From Fodinibacter sp963763015 (GTDB lineage: Bacteria; Actinomycetota; Actinomycetes; Actinomycetales; Dermatophilaceae): DNA of 64,000 nt. Location of the stretch: positions 62,001 through 126,000 of the forward strand of contig CAVXML010000011.1 of the NCBI GenBank assembly GCA_963763015.1, given 5' to 3'. Below the pieces are notes generated by a model. It was not told the DNA's origin. It worked only from the letters and a program-made list of their open reading frames with translations, and did not search any database. Shown in pieces: positions 43,283 through 51,938 of this stretch. Position 1 is the first letter of the stretch, and every line of letters begins with the position of its first letter. Both the position numbers and the translations under genes were made by a program.

Positions 43283-44404
43283 ATGGGCGAGCTCGAACGG
43301 GAGGACTTCGCCCCGGAGCCGAGCTCGGAGCGCCCACGAAGCAGGTCCCGCGTCGTCGCGGTCGCGGTCGTCTCGCTGAGCACCGTCGCCGTCCTCGCGC
43401 CGCTCACGGTGCGCTCCGAGCCGCCGCCACCAGCCACTGCCTCACTGGTCGCCGCGGGTCTCGTCCTGTGCCTCGCGGCGCTGCTCCTGCACTCGTCGGG
43501 AGGCCGTGACCGCGCGGATCCGTCGGCGTGCCGGGCGTCACGCGGTCGTCCAGCCGTCGGTCCCCTTGTGCTCGCTCTCGCCCCGGTGGTTCTCGGGCTC
43601 AGTGCCTGCTCCTCTGGGTCGGGGACCGGCGACCCGGAGTCGGACGTCCCGGCGCCGGGCGGAGCGCCCGGAGTGGCCTCTCACGAGTACCTCCCCGGGC
43701 TCACGGCATCCCCCCACCTGCCGCAGGGCGTCGGGTCGGCCCCGGTGGTCGTGCTCGTGCCCGGGGGCTCCTGGCAGTCCGCCGAGCCGGCCGGTCTGGA
43801 GCCGTTGGCGGCGGCGCTCGCCGAGGAGGGGGTTGTCGCCGTGCCGGTCACGATCCGAGCCGCCCGGGACGACGTCGTGTACCCGACGCCCGTCGAGGAC
43901 ATCCTCTGCGCGGCGGCCGACGCGGCGGCGACCGCCAAGGCGGCCGGCATCCGACCGGAGCGAGTGGTCCTGCTCGGGCACTCCTCGGGCGCCCACCTCT
44001 CCGCCGTGGCGACGCTGGCCGCCGACCGGTTCGCGCCCACGTGCGAGGACCCTCTCGTCGTCCCCGACGGGCTGGTCGGCCTGGCAGGCCCGTACGACAT
44101 CCGGAAGTTCGCGGATGCCGCCGACGTGCTCTTCAGCGCCCCGATGGCGGAGGCGGGGGCCGAATGGGACGCGGCGAACCCGGTCCTCCAGGCCGGCCTC
44201 CGGCCCGAGGTGCCCGTGCTGCTCCTGCACGGCGAGGCCGACGACGTCGTGCCCGTCTCCTTCACCGAGGACTTCGCCGCGGCACTCGACGCGGCGCGGC
44301 ACCCCACGACCGTTCGCATCCTTCCCGACGAGGACCACGACACCGTGTACTCGGCGGAGACGGCGGCCGGCCCGGTGATCGACTGGCTCGCGGCCGAGCG
44401 CTAG
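43283..44404 (+). CDS. Alpha/beta hydrolase (esterase/lipase-like), membrane-anchored or lipoprotein
   Basis: 373 residues from ATG 43283. Catalytic part (from about residue 125): oxyanion segment VVVLVPGGSWQS, nucleophile in LLGHSSGAHLSAVA (GxSxG), acid in LLLHGEADDVVPVS and His in LPDEDHDTVYS. This is a BD-FAE/carboxylesterase-type fold. The N-terminus is odd: two hydrophobic segments (VVAVAVVSLSTVAVLAPL; ASLVAAGLVLCLAALLL), then a third ending in a lipobox-like LGLSAC-SSGSG. Either it has three membrane segments, or the true start lies near 43500 and the product is a lipoprotein. No downstream start has a convincing ribosome binding site. Confidence 0.78.
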   Translation: MGELEREDFAPEPSSERPRSRSRVVAVAVVSLSTVAVLAPLTVRSEPPPPATASLVAAGLVLCLAALLLHSSGGRDRADPSACRASRGRPAVGPLVLALAPVVLGLSACSSGSGTGDPESDVPAPGGAPGVASHEYLPGLTASPHLPQGVGSAPVVVLVPGGSWQSAEPAGLEPLAAALAEEGVVAVPVTIRAARDDVVYPTPVEDILCAAADAAATAKAAGIRPERVVLLGHSSGAHLSAVATLAADRFAPTCEDPLVVPDGLVGLAGPYDIRKFADAADVLFSAPMAEAGAEWDAANPVLQAGLRPEVPVLLLHGEADDVVPVSFTEDFAAALDAARHPTTVRILPDEDHDTVYSAETAAGPVIDWLAAER

Positions 44405-44415
44405 GCGTCGCGTCG

Positions 44416-45957
44416 TCAGGTCCGCGTGGCGTACGGCGTCAGCAGCTGGTCGACGGGCGCGAAGTCGTCGGTGAGCACCGGTACGTCGCCGACCCAGGCC
44501 CGCAGCTCCGGTCCCTCGAGAACGGTCCACCCGACGCCGAGGTCCTCGATCCCGGCCTGCCACGCCGCCGCGTCCAGGGGCGCATCGGAGGCCAGCACGA
44601 CGAGGTTGCCACCGCCGCGACCCCGCGTCGCCTCCGGCAGTGCCGCCAGGGCGACGTGGTCGAACAGGGTGGTCAGCGTCGCGACCTTCGCCCGCGCGAA
44701 GGCCAGCGGCGCGTGGTCGATGAGGTTCGCGGCATACACGCCGTCGGCGGCGAGGATCCGCTCGACCTCGCCCAGCGCCTCGCGGGTGGTGAGGTGCCAG
44801 GGGACGCTGACCCCGCCGAACGCGTCACCCACGACGAGGTCCAGCGTCCCGGACTCCACCCGTCGCACCCCGAGGCGGGCGTCCTCGATGCGCACGCGGA
44901 GGTCGGGTCCGAGCTCCAGCCCGAGTCGTTCCACGTCGACCTCGAGCACGCCCGGGTCGATCTCGGACACGGTGCTCCGGGTGCCCGGCCTGGTCTCGGC
45001 CAGGTAGCGCGGCAGGGTCAGCCCACCACCCCCCAGGTGGTGCGCGTCGATGGGCTGCCCGACGGGGAAGCGGGCGTCGACGGCCGCGGCGAGCGCCTTG
45101 ACGTAGCTGAACTCCAGGTACCTGGGGTCCTCGAGGTCGACGTAGGAGTGCCAGAGGTTGTCCAGCACGAGCCGGCGTCCGCTGTCCCGCCCAGGGTCCG
45201 CTGCCACCACGGCGCAGTGGTAGGCCGTCTCGGCGTCGCACCCGCTCGGGGCGACGCCGGCACCCAGCCCGCCGACGACCAGCACGACGGCTGCGAGGAT
45301 GCCGGCCCGTCGCCGGGAGCCGACCTCGACCACGAGACCCGCGACGGCGAGCAGGATGCCGAGCCCCACCATGATCCAGGTGACCGGCACCCGGGAGATC
45401 AGGACGAAGCCCGTGAGCACGGTCCCGAGGATCGCGCCCGCGGTGCCGATGCCCGACAGCCGCCCGACCACCGAGCCGGTCTCGGCCAGGCTCGCGAGCC
45501 GCAGCTTGGTCACGATGGGCGTGACCGCGGAGAGCAGCAGGCCCGGCACGATGATCGTGGCGGCCGCCACGAGGAGGAGGAGCGACCCGCCTGCGGCCGA
45601 ACCGGCGCCGCGCAGCAGGAACGGGGTGACGGCCACGACCGCCCCCGAGATGCCGAGAAGGGCGCCCACCATCCCGCGCGGGTCCCTCTCGTCGGCCCAA
45701 CGACCGCCGATCCAGGAGCCCAGGGCGATCGCCGCCAGGGCGAGCCCGATCACCAGGGTGCTCGTCTCGAGCGTGAGTCCGAGGTACGGCGCCAGCAGCC
45801 GGAGCGCGACGATCTCCACCACGAGCACCGCTGCGGACGAGCCGAAGACGAGCGCGGCGGCGGGCCAGGCGCCGATGGCCGGCCCCGCGACGGCCGTCAC
45901 CGGCGGCGCCCCGGGCGCGGGGCGACCGCCGCCCGTCGTCTCCGACACATCGGGCAT
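44416..45957 (-). CDS. Polyamine-synthase-like methyltransferase-fold protein with N-terminal membrane domain
   Basis: 513 residues. The first ~230 form about seven hydrophobic helices (AALVFGSSAAVLVVEIVALR, LLLVAAATIIVPGLLLSAV). The C-terminal half has the spermidine/spermine synthase Rossmann fold: LVLDNLWHSYVDLEDPRYLEFSY begins DNLWHSYV, then HHLGGGGLTLPRYLAE, VSEIDPGVLEVDVERLGL and DLVVGDAFGG. Such fused proteins are common in actinobacteria; their substrates are mostly unproven, so true spermidine synthase activity should not be assumed. ATG 45957 follows GAGGAGGAGTTCCCC. It ends 11 bases from the convergent hydrolase stop. Confidence 0.85.
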   Translation of the reverse strand: MPDVSETTGGGRPAPGAPPVTAVAGPAIGAWPAAALVFGSSAAVLVVEIVALRLLAPYLGLTLETSTLVIGLALAAIALGSWIGGRWADERDPRGMVGALLGISGAVVAVTPFLLRGAGSAAGGSLLLLVAAATIIVPGLLLSAVTPIVTKLRLASLAETGSVVGRLSGIGTAGAILGTVLTGFVLISRVPVTWIMVGLGILLAVAGLVVEVGSRRRAGILAAVVLVVGGLGAGVAPSGCDAETAYHCAVVAADPGRDSGRRLVLDNLWHSYVDLEDPRYLEFSYVKALAAAVDARFPVGQPIDAHHLGGGGLTLPRYLAETRPGTRSTVSEIDPGVLEVDVERLGLELGPDLRVRIEDARLGVRRVESGTLDLVVGDAFGGVSVPWHLTTREALGEVERILAADGVYAANLIDHAPLAFARAKVATLTTLFDHVALAALPEATRGRGGGNLVVLASDAPLDAAAWQAGIEDLGVGWTVLEGPELRAWVGDVPVLTDDFAPVDQLLTPYATRT

Positions 45958-46014
45958 GGGGAACTCCTCCTCGTCGGGCTGGCCGCCGCCGGTCGCGGCA
46001 CACGGTGCACCACG

Positions 46015-46044
46015 CCACGGCCACGGCCACGGCCACGGCCACGA
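46015..46044. repeat. Hexanucleotide tandem repeat (CCACGG)
   Basis: Four perfect CCACGG units and a fifth with one change (CCACGA), 58 bases upstream of the start of the polyamine-synthase-like gene. Its position in a promoter and its unit length make it a possible slipped-strand length polymorphism. Confidence 0.8.
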
Positions 46045-46060
46045 CGCGGGCGCTCTGGGT

Positions 46061-46128
46061 CCAGTACGTCTGCGTCCCGGTAAGTCTGCATGGCCGGTAG
46101 GCCTGTGTCTCCGGCAGGTGTCTCGTCG
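46061..46128. repeat. Degenerate 17-bp direct repeats
   Basis: Four 17-base units: CCAGTACGTCTGCGTCC, CGGTAAGTCTGCATGGC, CGGTAGGCCTGTGTCTC and a weaker CGGCAGGTGTCTCGTCG. They share GGTA-GTCTG-type cores and follow the CCACGG tract in the same promoter spacer (45958-46226). They might be a regulator array or decayed repeat. Confidence 0.45.
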
Positions 46129-46226
46129 ACCACCACCCGGCACCGCCGACCCGCAGGAGCAATAGCCTGATCCGCAGAGCCGGCGACAGCACCGCCGACC
46201 GGCCGGCGCCACGGACAGGAGCAGCC

Positions 46227-47075
46227 GTGCAGATTCACGACAAGGTCTTCGTCGTCACCGGTGGGGGGAACGGGATCGGCCGCGAGGTGGTGCTCGCGCT
46301 GCTGGCCCGGGGCGCCCTCGTCGCCGCGGTCGACCTCAGCGAGGAGGGACTGGACCACACGAGGGCCCTGGCCCCTACAGCCGGTGCTGACCGTCTCAGC
46401 ACGCACGTCGTCGACGTCACGGATGCAGCAGCCGTCGACGCGCTCCCCGAGGCGGTCCGGGTGGCCCACGGCCGGGTGGACGGCCTTCTCAACGTCGCGG
46501 GCATCATCCAGCCGTTCGTCCGCTTCACCGAGCTGGACGCGGCGCAGATCGAGAGGGTGCTCGCGGTCAACCTGTGGGGCGTCATCCACACGTCCAAGGC
46601 GTTCCTCCCCCACCTGCGCGAGCGCCGGGAGGCCTGCCTGGTCAACGTCTCGAGCATGGGGGCGTTCGTCCCGGTCCCGGGACAGACGATCTACGGCGCC
46701 AGCAAGGCCGCGGTGAAGCTGCTCACCGAGGGGCTCTACGCCGAGCTGAAGGACACGACGGTGGCCGTGACCGGCGTCTACCCGGGCGGCACCGCCACGG
46801 ACATCGCCGCGCACTCGGGTGCCGTCCTGCCCGGTGCCGACGCCTCCTCCTCGAGCGACGCACCGACGTCCCTCACGTCGGCGGCCGACGCGGCCCGCCA
46901 GATCGTCGAGGCCGTGGAGACGGGTGCCTACCGCGTGGTCATCGGCAAGGACGCGCGCATGCTCGACCGGCTGTCCCGGCTGGCGCCGAAGCGCGCGACC
47001 GACCTGGTGGCGCGACGGATGGCCTCGTTGCTCGGTCCGTCCCCGGCTGCGAGCTCGCCGGGAGGCCAGGGCTGA
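46227..47075 (+). CDS. SDR-family oxidoreductase
   Basis: 282 residues of the classical short-chain dehydrogenase type: FVVTGGGNGIGREVVLALLA (cofactor), LLNVAGIIQPF (NNAG-like), VNVSSMGAFVP (catalytic Ser) and YGASKAAVKLLTEGL (Tyr-x3-Lys). The C-terminal extension (about 40 residues) with ARMLDRLSRLAPKRATDLVA resembles actinobacterial SDRs often annotated as acetoin dehydrogenase-like. Substrate unknown. GTG 46227 follows ACAGGAGCAGCC. It stands alone, converging on the DUF72 gene. Confidence 0.88.
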   Translation: MQIHDKVFVVTGGGNGIGREVVLALLARGALVAAVDLSEEGLDHTRALAPTAGADRLSTHVVDVTDAAAVDALPEAVRVAHGRVDGLLNVAGIIQPFVRFTELDAAQIERVLAVNLWGVIHTSKAFLPHLRERREACLVNVSSMGAFVPVPGQTIYGASKAAVKLLTEGLYAELKDTTVAVTGVYPGGTATDIAAHSGAVLPGADASSSSDAPTSLTSAADAARQIVEAVETGAYRVVIGKDARMLDRLSRLAPKRATDLVARRMASLLGPSPAASSPGGQG

Positions 47076-47093
47076 CGGCCCCGGCGCCCCGGC

Positions 47094-47834
47094 TCAGCGC
47101 CCACCCACGAGCGCATGCAGACGCATCGCGTTCGCGACGGCGTACCCGAACTGGTCGTTGTTGAAGTAGCCGTACACCCGGTGCCCGGCGCCCTCCCACT
47201 CGAGGAGGCGGTCGGCCCACCAGTGCAGGTCGTCCTCGGAGTACGAGCCCGCGTAGAGGTGCTCGGGGTCGGGCCCGTGCCAGCGGACGTACACCAGGTC
47301 GCTCGTGGCGCGCAGGACGCAGGGCAGCTTCGCACCGCTCATCACGACGTAGGCGGCGCGGCGGCGCTCCAGGATGTCGAAGACCGTGCTGTCGAGCCAG
47401 GAGGGATGCCGGAACTCCACCGCCGTCCGGATCCGGGAGGGCAGGGTGGCCAGCGCGTCGTCGAGCCGGGCGTCGTCGCGCTCCATCGCCGGCGGCAGCT
47501 GGAGGAGCAGCGGTCCGGCTCGGTCCCCGAGCAGGCGGAGCCCGCGCTCGATGATCTCGGACCACCGCTCCGCCGACTGGAGGCGGCGGGCGTGCGTCAG
47601 CGCCCGGGGCGCCTTGACCGCCATCTCGTGGCCCGCCGGCAGACGGTCGCGCCAGCCGCTGAACGCGGTGTCGCGGGGCCACCGGTAGTGGCTCGCGTTG
47701 AGCTCGACCGTCGGGAGGTGTTCTGCATAGAACTCCAGCCACCGGCGCCGGGGCACGTCGGCGGGGTAGAACGGCCCGGCCCAGCTGTCGTAGGTCCAGC
47801 CGGAGGTCCCGAGGAGGATCGTCACGCGGCCCAT
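47094..47834 (-). CDS. DUF72 family protein
   Basis: 246 residues of the DUF72 TIM-barrel family: LLGTSGWTYDSWAGPFYPAD, TVELNASHYRWPRDTAFSGW, KAPRALTHARRL, TAVEFRHPSWLDSTVFDIL, YVRWHGPDPEHLYAGSYSED and VYGYFNNDQFGYAVANAMRL (usually YFNNDxxG-AVxNA). The family is widespread and its biochemical role is not established. ATG 47834 gives MGRVTILLG at the start of the first strand. The promoter region is shared with the divergent regulator at 47925. Confidence 0.93.
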   Translation of the reverse strand: MGRVTILLGTSGWTYDSWAGPFYPADVPRRRWLEFYAEHLPTVELNASHYRWPRDTAFSGWRDRLPAGHEMAVKAPRALTHARRLQSAERWSEIIERGLRLLGDRAGPLLLQLPPAMERDDARLDDALATLPSRIRTAVEFRHPSWLDSTVFDILERRRAAYVVMSGAKLPCVLRATSDLVYVRWHGPDPEHLYAGSYSEDDLHWWADRLLEWEGAGHRVYGYFNNDQFGYAVANAMRLHALVGGR

Positions 47835-47924
47835 CCTGCAGCTCCACCGCGGCGAGCGGCGGGGCGCCGACCGGTGAGGGGCAACCTGTGCTCGCGCTCG
47901 GAGGGCCAGGTCTAGGCTGCCCGC

Positions 47925-48560
47925 GTGGCAGCCACCTCGTCGCCCGACCTGCTCGTGCTGCACGGTGTGCGGGTCGCCGGGATGGTCGACATCGCCCGGC
48001 TCGCCACCCACACCGGCCTCGACCCTCGCCAGGTGGAGGAGCAGCTGCTCGATGACGAGTCACGGGGCTGGGTGCGCCGCGTCGAGTTCGCGGGTCTCGC
48101 GGGGTGGACCCTCACCGAGAGCGGACGGACCGAGGGCGAGCGCCGCGTCGCGGAAGAGCTCTCGCACACCGGGGCCCAGCCCCTGGTCGAGGCCGCGCAC
48201 ACCACCTTCGCCGTCCTGAACGACCGGTTCCTCGGCACGCTGACCCGGTGGCAGATCCGCCCCCAGCCCTGGGACGAGATGGCGGCCAACGACCACACCG
48301 ACCACCGGTGGGACGAGCGCGTGCTCGACGAGCTGGCGTCCCACGGAAGGCGGTTGGCGGTCCTGTGTGCCGACCTCGGCAGCGCACTCGAGCGCTTCGG
48401 CGGGTACGGTGACCGGTTCGCCGCGGCAGTCGCCCGGGTCGACGCCGGTCAGGTGACCTGGGTCGACGGGCTCGGGGTCGACTCGTGCCACAGGGTCTGG
48501 ATCGAGCTGCACGAGGACCTGCTCGCGACACTGGGCCTGGAGCGAGGGCACCCCGGCTGA
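47925..48560 (+). CDS. Winged-helix transcriptional regulator-like protein
   Basis: 211 residues. The first third reads as a winged helix: LLVLHGVRVAGMVDIARLAT, HTGLDPRQVEEQLLDDESRG, WVRRVEFAGLAGWTLTESGR with a wing-like TLTESGRTEGE. The remainder is helical with a conserved-looking LNDRFLGTLTRWQIRP and DERVLDELASHGRRL. Similar proteins occur in actinobacteria as uncharacterised MarR-like regulators. GTG 47925 is the first plausible start after the divergent DUF72 gene. No ligand can be inferred. Confidence 0.72.
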   Translation: MAATSSPDLLVLHGVRVAGMVDIARLATHTGLDPRQVEEQLLDDESRGWVRRVEFAGLAGWTLTESGRTEGERRVAEELSHTGAQPLVEAAHTTFAVLNDRFLGTLTRWQIRPQPWDEMAANDHTDHRWDERVLDELASHGRRLAVLCADLGSALERFGGYGDRFAAAVARVDAGQVTWVDGLGVDSCHRVWIELHEDLLATLGLERGHPG

Positions 48561-48658
48561 CGGGGCTGACGGGGGCTACCGCCACACCGTGCACGAGACG
48601 ACCCGCCGCGTCCCCTCGAGGCGTGACGGGGCGGCTCGGGCGGAGCACACTGGGCGCC

Positions 48659-49138
48659 ATGGCCAAGCCCTACACCGTCATCCGGACCACCACGGTCCAC
48701 GCCCCCGCCGAGCGCATCCGCGAGCTCGTCCATGACTTCCACGCCTGGAGGCTGTGGTCACCCTGGGAGGACGTCGACCCGGACCTGCGGCGCACCTACT
48801 CGGGCCCGGACGAGGGGGTGGGGGCCCACTACGCCTGGGAGGGAAACCGTCGGGCGGGCCGGGGGTCGATGACCATCACCGGCGACGAGCCGCACGAGGT
48901 CGACGTCGACCTGCGGTTCGAGAAGCCCTTCCCCGCGCGCAACCGGATCGAGCTGGTCCTCACACCCACCGGGTCGGACTCGACCGTCGTCGAGTGGCGG
49001 ATGCACGGTGAGCTGTCGGGCGTGATGCGGGTGTTCTCCGTCATCCGGTCGATGGACTCGATGGTGGGACCGGACTTCGAGAAGGGCCTGGGGCGGCTCA
49101 AGAGCGTCGCGGAGGCCGGCGACCGACCACCGGCCTGA
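48659..49138 (+). CDS. SRPBCC-family (START-like) protein
   Basis: 159 residues with the polyketide-cyclase/START-like pattern: VIRTTTVHAPAERIRELVHD, FHAWRLWSPWEDVDPDLRRT, GVGAHYAWEGNRRAGRGSMT, then FEKPFPARNRIELVLTPTG and MDSMVGPDFEKGLGRLKSV. The fold binds hydrophobic ligands in a deep cavity; this subgroup has no assigned function. ATG 48659. Confidence 0.88.
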   Translation: MAKPYTVIRTTTVHAPAERIRELVHDFHAWRLWSPWEDVDPDLRRTYSGPDEGVGAHYAWEGNRRAGRGSMTITGDEPHEVDVDLRFEKPFPARNRIELVLTPTGSDSTVVEWRMHGELSGVMRVFSVIRSMDSMVGPDFEKGLGRLKSVAEAGDRPPA

Positions 49139-49171
49139 GGCCCCGCACCCTGATCCGTCCGCCGGGCGGGC

Positions 49172-49567
49172 TCAGGCTGCGTTCTCGTCGGGCTGGTGGA
49201 CGCCGAAGGTGTTGCCCTCGGTGTCGATGAAGTAGCCCTGCCACGCCATGCCGGTCAGTGCCATCTTCGGCAGGGCCACCCGACCGCCTGCGGCGGCGAT
49301 CCTCGCGGCGGTGGCGTCGAAGTCATCGACGCCCATGGTGAGGACGGCCGCGTTCGCGCCCTGGGCGACGTCGGGGGCGGGGGCGTGGCGTGGTTGCAGG
49401 CCGCCGTTGATGCCCGGAGTGTCCTCCGGCCCGGTGACGACACCCCAGTAGGGCGAGCCGGTGACCTGGCCGTAGTCCTCGAAGGTCCAGCCGAACACCT
49501 CGGTGTAGAAGGCCTTGGCGCGCTCCAGGTCGTCGGCCTGGATCTCGAAGTGAACGGGGCGTGACAT
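49172..49567 (-). CDS. VOC-family (glyoxalase/bleomycin-resistance-like) protein
   Basis: 131 residues: MSRPVHFEIQADDLERAKAF, YTEVFGWTFEDYGQVTGSPY, GINGGLQPRHAP, DDFDATAARIAAAGGRVALP and YFIDTEGNTFGVHQPDENAA. Two beta-alpha-beta-beta-beta units of the VOC fold; members bind metals and small substrates. Function unknown. ATG 49567; 22 bases separate it from the DUF1918 gene upstream in the same direction, so they may be co-transcribed. Confidence 0.9.
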   Translation of the reverse strand: MSRPVHFEIQADDLERAKAFYTEVFGWTFEDYGQVTGSPYWGVVTGPEDTPGINGGLQPRHAPAPDVAQGANAAVLTMGVDDFDATAARIAAAGGRVALPKMALTGMAWQGYFIDTEGNTFGVHQPDENAA

Positions 49568-49589
49568 GTCAGGCTCCTCTCGTCGATGC

Positions 49590-50090
49590 TCAGCGGGCCC
49601 GAACCGTGACGTCGGGCTCGCCGGTGGCCTCTTCGATCTCGCGCTCCGCTGTGGCGAGCACCTGGTCGGCCAGCCGCCGCAGGGCCCTGGCCACCGCGAT
49701 CTCGTCACCGATGTGGGGGTCGTCGACGTCACCGGTGCTTCGGTGGCTCGTCCCCCGCGCGGTGAGCGTCTCGGGCGCGTCGGAGACCAGGGCCACCGTG
49801 GCGGTCGTGTCGTTCCCGCGCTCGAAGATGGTGACGCGCACAGTCCACTCGCGCAGCCGACCCTGCTCGGCCTGGCTGGGCGGTGCCTCCACTGGCGTCG
49901 AGGCGCCCTCCGCCACCCGCAGTACCGCTCCGGGCCCGGGGAACATGGTGCTGGTGTGGCCGTCCTCCCAGCGCACGACGTAGGGCGGGCCCCCGTCGCC
50001 GCCCCGCGCCTCGATGACCTCCCCCGCCCTGGTGGGCTGGTCGACGAGCTCACCCGCCAGGATGATGCGGTCTCCGGGCTTGGCTCTCAT
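49590..50090 (-). CDS. DUF1918-DUF1876 two-domain protein
   Basis: 166 residues. N-terminal DUF1918, an SH3-like barrel: MRAKPGDRIILAGELVDQPT, AGEVIEARGGDGGPPYVVRW and EDGHTSTMFPGPGAVL. A linker leads to a DUF1876 (dsRBD-like) domain: REWTVRVTIFERGNDTTATV, GTSHRSTGDVDDPHIGDEIA and ARALRRLADQVLATAEREIE. Both domains are typical actinobacterial and often fused; some DUF1918 genes are stress- or dormancy-linked in the literature. ATG 50090 has GGAGCAGCC upstream. Confidence 0.9.
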   Translation of the reverse strand: MRAKPGDRIILAGELVDQPTRAGEVIEARGGDGGPPYVVRWEDGHTSTMFPGPGAVLRVAEGASTPVEAPPSQAEQGRLREWTVRVTIFERGNDTTATVALVSDAPETLTARGTSHRSTGDVDDPHIGDEIAVARALRRLADQVLATAEREIEEATGEPDVTVRAR

Positions 50091-50589
50091 GGCTGCTCCT
50101 CCCGAGCACTCGTCACCGTCCTGAGGGATGCCGGGGCGGTGGCGACGACCACGGCACCCGTGTCCGATTCTGCTCCTTCGCGGGCGAGTGCGCACCTGGC
50201 GGTGGCGCACCGCACGCTCACCTGCCCGGCCTCCCGGCGCTGCCGAAATGTGACGTCACGGAGCCACTTAGCGCGCCGCAAAACGGGTACACATCTGAAA
50301 CACGACACGACGACGTGCTCGGCCAGGAAGGGGGCTGCGGGTGCCAGCGATCTCACTTCGGCGCCAGTCCGCCGGTCCGGCGCGCCCCGCGGGAGGACCG
50401 GTCCCACTGTCCCGCCCGAGCCGCCCTCATCCCTGTCCTCCTCGGCGGTCACGCTCGTCCATCCGTCCGCTCCGGTCGTCGTGCTGCCGTGACCGGCGCT
50501 CCCTCCGACTGCACCACGCACGCCCGAGGCGTGTCCGACCCACACCGACACCGTGGCGCCGCCAGGCGCCCTACGAAGGAGAAGTCCTC
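50091..50589. promoter_or_regulatory. Intergenic region upstream of the sugar ABC operon
   Basis: 499 bases separating the divergent DUF1918 and binding-protein genes. No gene is convincing in any frame. It holds the promoters of both; the palindrome TGACGTCA occurs at about 50251-50258 beside a locally AT-richer stretch (GCAAAACGGGTACACATCTGAAACACGAC begins near 50278), the likeliest operator zone. The binding-protein ATG follows ACGAAGGAGAAGTCCTC. No sugar-responsive regulator gene is next to it. Confidence 0.4.
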
Positions 50590-51936
50590 ATGACGCACAG
50601 CCCCTCGTCGCCGATCCTGCCCCGTCGTCTGTTCCTCGGCTCCCTCGGTGCGGTCGGCGCCAGCGCCGCGCTCGCAGCGTGTGGGGGCGGGAGCACCCCG
50701 CCCGGTCCCGCGGTCTCCAGCGGCGCCTTCGGTGAGGGCGACAAGTACGACGGTCCCAAGGTGGCGCTGGCCTTCTGGAACGGCTTCACCGGTGGTGACG
50801 GCCCCTTCATGAAGCAGATGGTCGAGCAGTTCAACACGGACAACCCCAACGTGACGGTGTCGATGAACACGCTGCAGTGGGCCGACTACTACGCGAAGGT
50901 CCCAACCGCGGTGGCGTCCGGCGCCGGTCCCGACGTCGGCATCATGCACATCGACCAGCTGGCGACGAGCGCCGCCCGCCGGGTCATCGTGCCGCTCGAC
51001 GAGATCGCCTCCGGCCTCGAGCTCGCCGAGGACGACTTCGCGCCTGTCGTCTGGAACGCCGGCGTCTACCAGGACAAGCGCTACGGCATCCCGCTGGACA
51101 TCCACCCGCTGGGCTTCTACGGAAACACCGCCCACCTGGAGAAGGCCGGCCTCACCGAGCTGCCCAAGGACCGCGAAGGGTTCGAGGCCGCCGTGAAGGC
51201 TCTGCAGGACAAGAGCGCCGTCCAGAACCCGTTCTGGGTCACCGCGACCTGGCCCGCGCACCTCATGTTCAACTCGCTCATCGCCCAGTTCGGCGGCGGC
51301 ATCTACGACGAGGAGGGCGCCAAGGCGACCTTCAACTCGGAGGCCGGTGTCGAGGCGCTGGAGTGGCTCAGGAGCTTCGTCGACAGCGGTGCCAGCCCGA
51401 AGAACGTCTCGAACGACGCGCAGGCGGTGGCCTTCCGCCAGCAGCGGAACTCCTTGACGTGGGACGGCATCTGGATGATGAACGAGTGGGAGAAGGTCAA
51501 GGACCTCCAGTGGGCTGCGGCCCCCCTGCCCACGATCGGCGACAAGCCGGCCGTGTGGGCCAGCTCGCACAACTTCGTCGTCACCACCCAGGCGACCAAG
51601 GACCAGAACAAGCTCGCCGCGTCGCGGGCCTTCATCTCCTACATCTCCGAGCGCTCGATCGAGTGGGCCAAGTCCGGTCAGGTCCCGGCCCGCAACAGCG
51701 TCCGCGAGTCGCAGGAGTTCAAGGACCTCACGGTGCAGTCGACGCTGGCCGACCAGCTGGAGGACGTCGTGTTCCCGCCCGCGGTGCCGGGCATCGGTGA
51801 CGTCACCCAACCGACCTGGGAGACGGCGGTCAACGAGGCCATCCTCGGCAAGAAGGAGACCAAGGCGGCCCTCGACGACGCCGCGAGGAAGGCCGACGCG
51901 ATGCTCAAGGCCAACCAGGCGAAGTACCAGGCCTGA
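50590..51936 (+). CDS. Sugar ABC importer, substrate-binding lipoprotein
   Basis: 448 residues of the family 1 extracellular solute-binding proteins. The signal combines a twin-arginine-like LPRRLFLGSLGAVGASAALA with a lipobox AACGGG, suggesting Tat export followed by lipidation. Mature part: KVALAFWNGFTGGDGPFMKQ, MVEQFNTDNPNVTV, VASGAGPDVGIMHIDQLA, YGIPLDIHPLGFYGN and RNSLTWDGIWMMNEWEKV. It is first gene of the operon binding protein-permease-permease-GH43, so the ligand is probably an oligosaccharide with arabinose or xylose. Aromatic residues in the cleft region (FWNGF, WDGIWMM) fit sugar stacking. Confidence 0.92.
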   Translation: MTHSPSSPILPRRLFLGSLGAVGASAALAACGGGSTPPGPAVSSGAFGEGDKYDGPKVALAFWNGFTGGDGPFMKQMVEQFNTDNPNVTVSMNTLQWADYYAKVPTAVASGAGPDVGIMHIDQLATSAARRVIVPLDEIASGLELAEDDFAPVVWNAGVYQDKRYGIPLDIHPLGFYGNTAHLEKAGLTELPKDREGFEAAVKALQDKSAVQNPFWVTATWPAHLMFNSLIAQFGGGIYDEEGAKATFNSEAGVEALEWLRSFVDSGASPKNVSNDAQAVAFRQQRNSLTWDGIWMMNEWEKVKDLQWAAAPLPTIGDKPAVWASSHNFVVTTQATKDQNKLAASRAFISYISERSIEWAKSGQVPARNSVRESQEFKDLTVQSTLADQLEDVVFPPAVPGIGDVTQPTWETAVNEAILGKKETKAALDDAARKADAMLKANQAKYQA

Positions 51937-51938
51937 CC

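Noticed and set aside
43506..44378. Alternative + frame in the hydrolase region suggesting a frameshift near the lipobox
   Set aside because: A basic start in that frame could be joined to the lipobox by one shift, but the annotated frame is continuous and carries the complete hydrolase, so no shift is needed.
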